Shown piece by piece: positions 63,246 to 64,000 of a stretch of 64,000 nucleotides of DNA (position 1 is its first letter; the number at the start of each line of letters is the position of its first letter). The notes below the pieces were generated by a model. The model made no database searches. It saw nothing but the letters and a program-made list of their open reading frames with translations, and was not told where the DNA came from. A program made the position numbers and the translations under genes. The DNA is from Crossaster papposus (taxonomy: Eukaryota > Echinodermata > Asteroidea > Velatida > Solasteridae), in contig JBAIAA010000673.1 in the NCBI GenBank assembly GCA_037893245.1, positions 62,001-126,000 on the forward strand. The letters run 5' to 3'.

Positions 63246-64000
63246 GTATGTGAGACAATGTTTTTTGTTTTATTTTTAATTTTAATTGTTTAATTTTTTA
63301 TTTGGAAATTTTGCAATGCATGACTGTTGCATGTATTCTTGTGTTCAACTTCCAAGTGTATTACTTATTAACTTTGTAGGAAAGGTGGCTTTGCCACAAT
63401 TTTTCTTCTTTGCTTTTCACACGCAGTGATAAATGTGAGGGGTTCTGGCAAAATGAGACTAAACTGGGCAGAGGTTGAAATATGGGTTCTTATGTTTTAT
63501 AAATGAGGATAAAATTCTCCTTACAATGATGTTTGTTGCACTTTAATCGGACATTCCGTAAACAAGTTATGGCCGTTTAAAGTTTTTTTTCAACATGTCG
63601 CCAAAGTAAAATGTTGAGAAAAAGGCCTTTAAAGTTTCGAGTTTTGTACATGTTATATGGAAAATATATTTTTTTTTACATAAAAACACTTTTTTCATTA
63701 CTTTCATACTATTTCTTCACGAAATATAGTAGGCATACCAAAGATTACAAACATCAATCATTCTGAAAATGGAAACAGTTTTCTCAACTATACCCTGTGC
63801 CCAGTTCCGTCTCATTTTGCCAGAACACCTCACAAATTTAATTTACTTTTATTTCTCTTTTCAGGCGGAGGTAACTTTCCTCATCAGTTCTCTCTTGGCA
63901 ATCCATCTTCAACCTTTGGCCCTGTCCAACTGGGAACTCTTGAGCCTCCGGCTCGTTTTACTCCCTCCAATTCCCCACAAGTTAAATCAGAAAACCCTAA
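62963..64000 (+). CDS. Death effector domain protein, N-terminal part (gene runs off the window)
   Basis: Exons 62963-63245 and 63865-64000+. The first encodes MAASNDTKSPCILPFKKAIH then EIAEGLDDKELRSLKYFSTT, VPKAQKENATALEIFELLEN and QDIITEKNHDFLFEFLTSIK, ending REDLKKTFTDTMKAG. It shows death effector domain features: six-helix length (about 85 aa), a DxxEL.SLKYF helix-2 segment (compare L.FLC in FADD/caspase-8), the ALEIFELLE(N/K) helix-3/4 block, and the charged RxDL motif (KREDLKKTF) in helix 6. DEDs recruit caspase-8/FADD-type partners in apoptosis and innate signalling. After the splice, GGNFPHQFSLGNPSSTFGPV and PARFTPSNSPQVKSENP form a Pro/Ser/Gly linker. What follows (second DED, caspase or a novel domain) is outside the window, so I give no symbol. 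Confidence 0.85.
63246..63864. other. Intron of the DED gene
   Basis: AT-rich, 619 bp. GGTTCTGGCAAAATGAGAC (63441) and GTCTCATTTTGCCAGAAC (63811) are inverted copies near its ends, marking an inverted-repeat element of about 390 bp. No exon. Confidence 0.55.
63865..64000 (+). CDS. DED gene next exon (open at window end)
   Basis: Acceptor ATTTCTCTTTTCAG. G plus GC makes Gly, then GGNFPHQFSLGNPSSTFGP and VQLGTLEPPARFTPSNSPQV. Low-complexity, presumably flexible. A GGAGGTAACT donor-like string early in the exon is weaker than continuing the open frame. Confidence 0.75.

Overview
This is nuclear DNA of a marine invertebrate deuterostome. The genes are split by GT-AG introns, the intergenic DNA is AT-rich, and it is packed with short non-autonomous transposons and tRNA-derived SINEs. 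A palindromic repeat with CTTAGCA and GAAATTGGCCC motifs (35977-36560), which I associate with echinoderm and especially sea-star genomes, together with abundant TACATGTA-type palindromes, makes an echinoderm (probably a sea star) my best guess. The clade is inferred from repeats and protein flavour, not proven.

Three protein genes can be supported, all on the + strand. (1) 775-2594: the last three coding exons of the kinetochore gene SPC25 (end of the coiled coil and the globular C-terminal domain); the upstream exons lie outside the window. (2) 5642-53198: a complete 14-exon MRL-family adaptor gene (Mig-10/RIAM/lamellipodin; RAPH1/APBB1IP-like), predicted at about 1,253 aa. It has two N-terminal talin-binding-type helices, a proline-rich block, a short coiled coil, the RA-PH module and a long proline-rich tail. 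All exon junctions keep frame. Introns 1 (27.5 kb) and 3 (10.6 kb) hold most of the sequence. (3) 62963-64000 and beyond: the 5' part of a gene encoding an N-terminal death effector domain followed by a Pro/Ser/Gly-rich linker. A GC-richer block at about 61241-61540, with a perfect palindromic NF-kB-type site, a YY1-like motif and a consensus splice donor, is a plausible promoter and non-coding first exon for it. The three genes have no obvious joint pathway: chromosome segregation, actin/integrin signalling, and apoptosis/innate signalling.

Everything else is repeat-driven. Family A is a ~234-bp TTAA-flanked MITE with termini CCAGTTCGCGCCGG. Family B is a ~350-380-bp MITE with termini AGGTAGGATACACCATT and an internal hairpin. 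Family C is a CAGGG-ended hAT-like MITE with perfect 8-bp target duplications. There are also a TTAA-flanked MITE in an SPC25 intron, several long foldback elements, at least four or five tRNA-related SINE copies, a 19-bp tandem array and long poly-C/poly-G tracts. I found no autonomous transposase, CRISPR array or bacterial-type operon. Nothing here amounts to a new multi-gene system. The best leads are the compensatory change in the Family B hairpin, the kB-type site upstream of the DED gene, candidate alternative exons of the MRL gene, and the unfamiliar DED protein.
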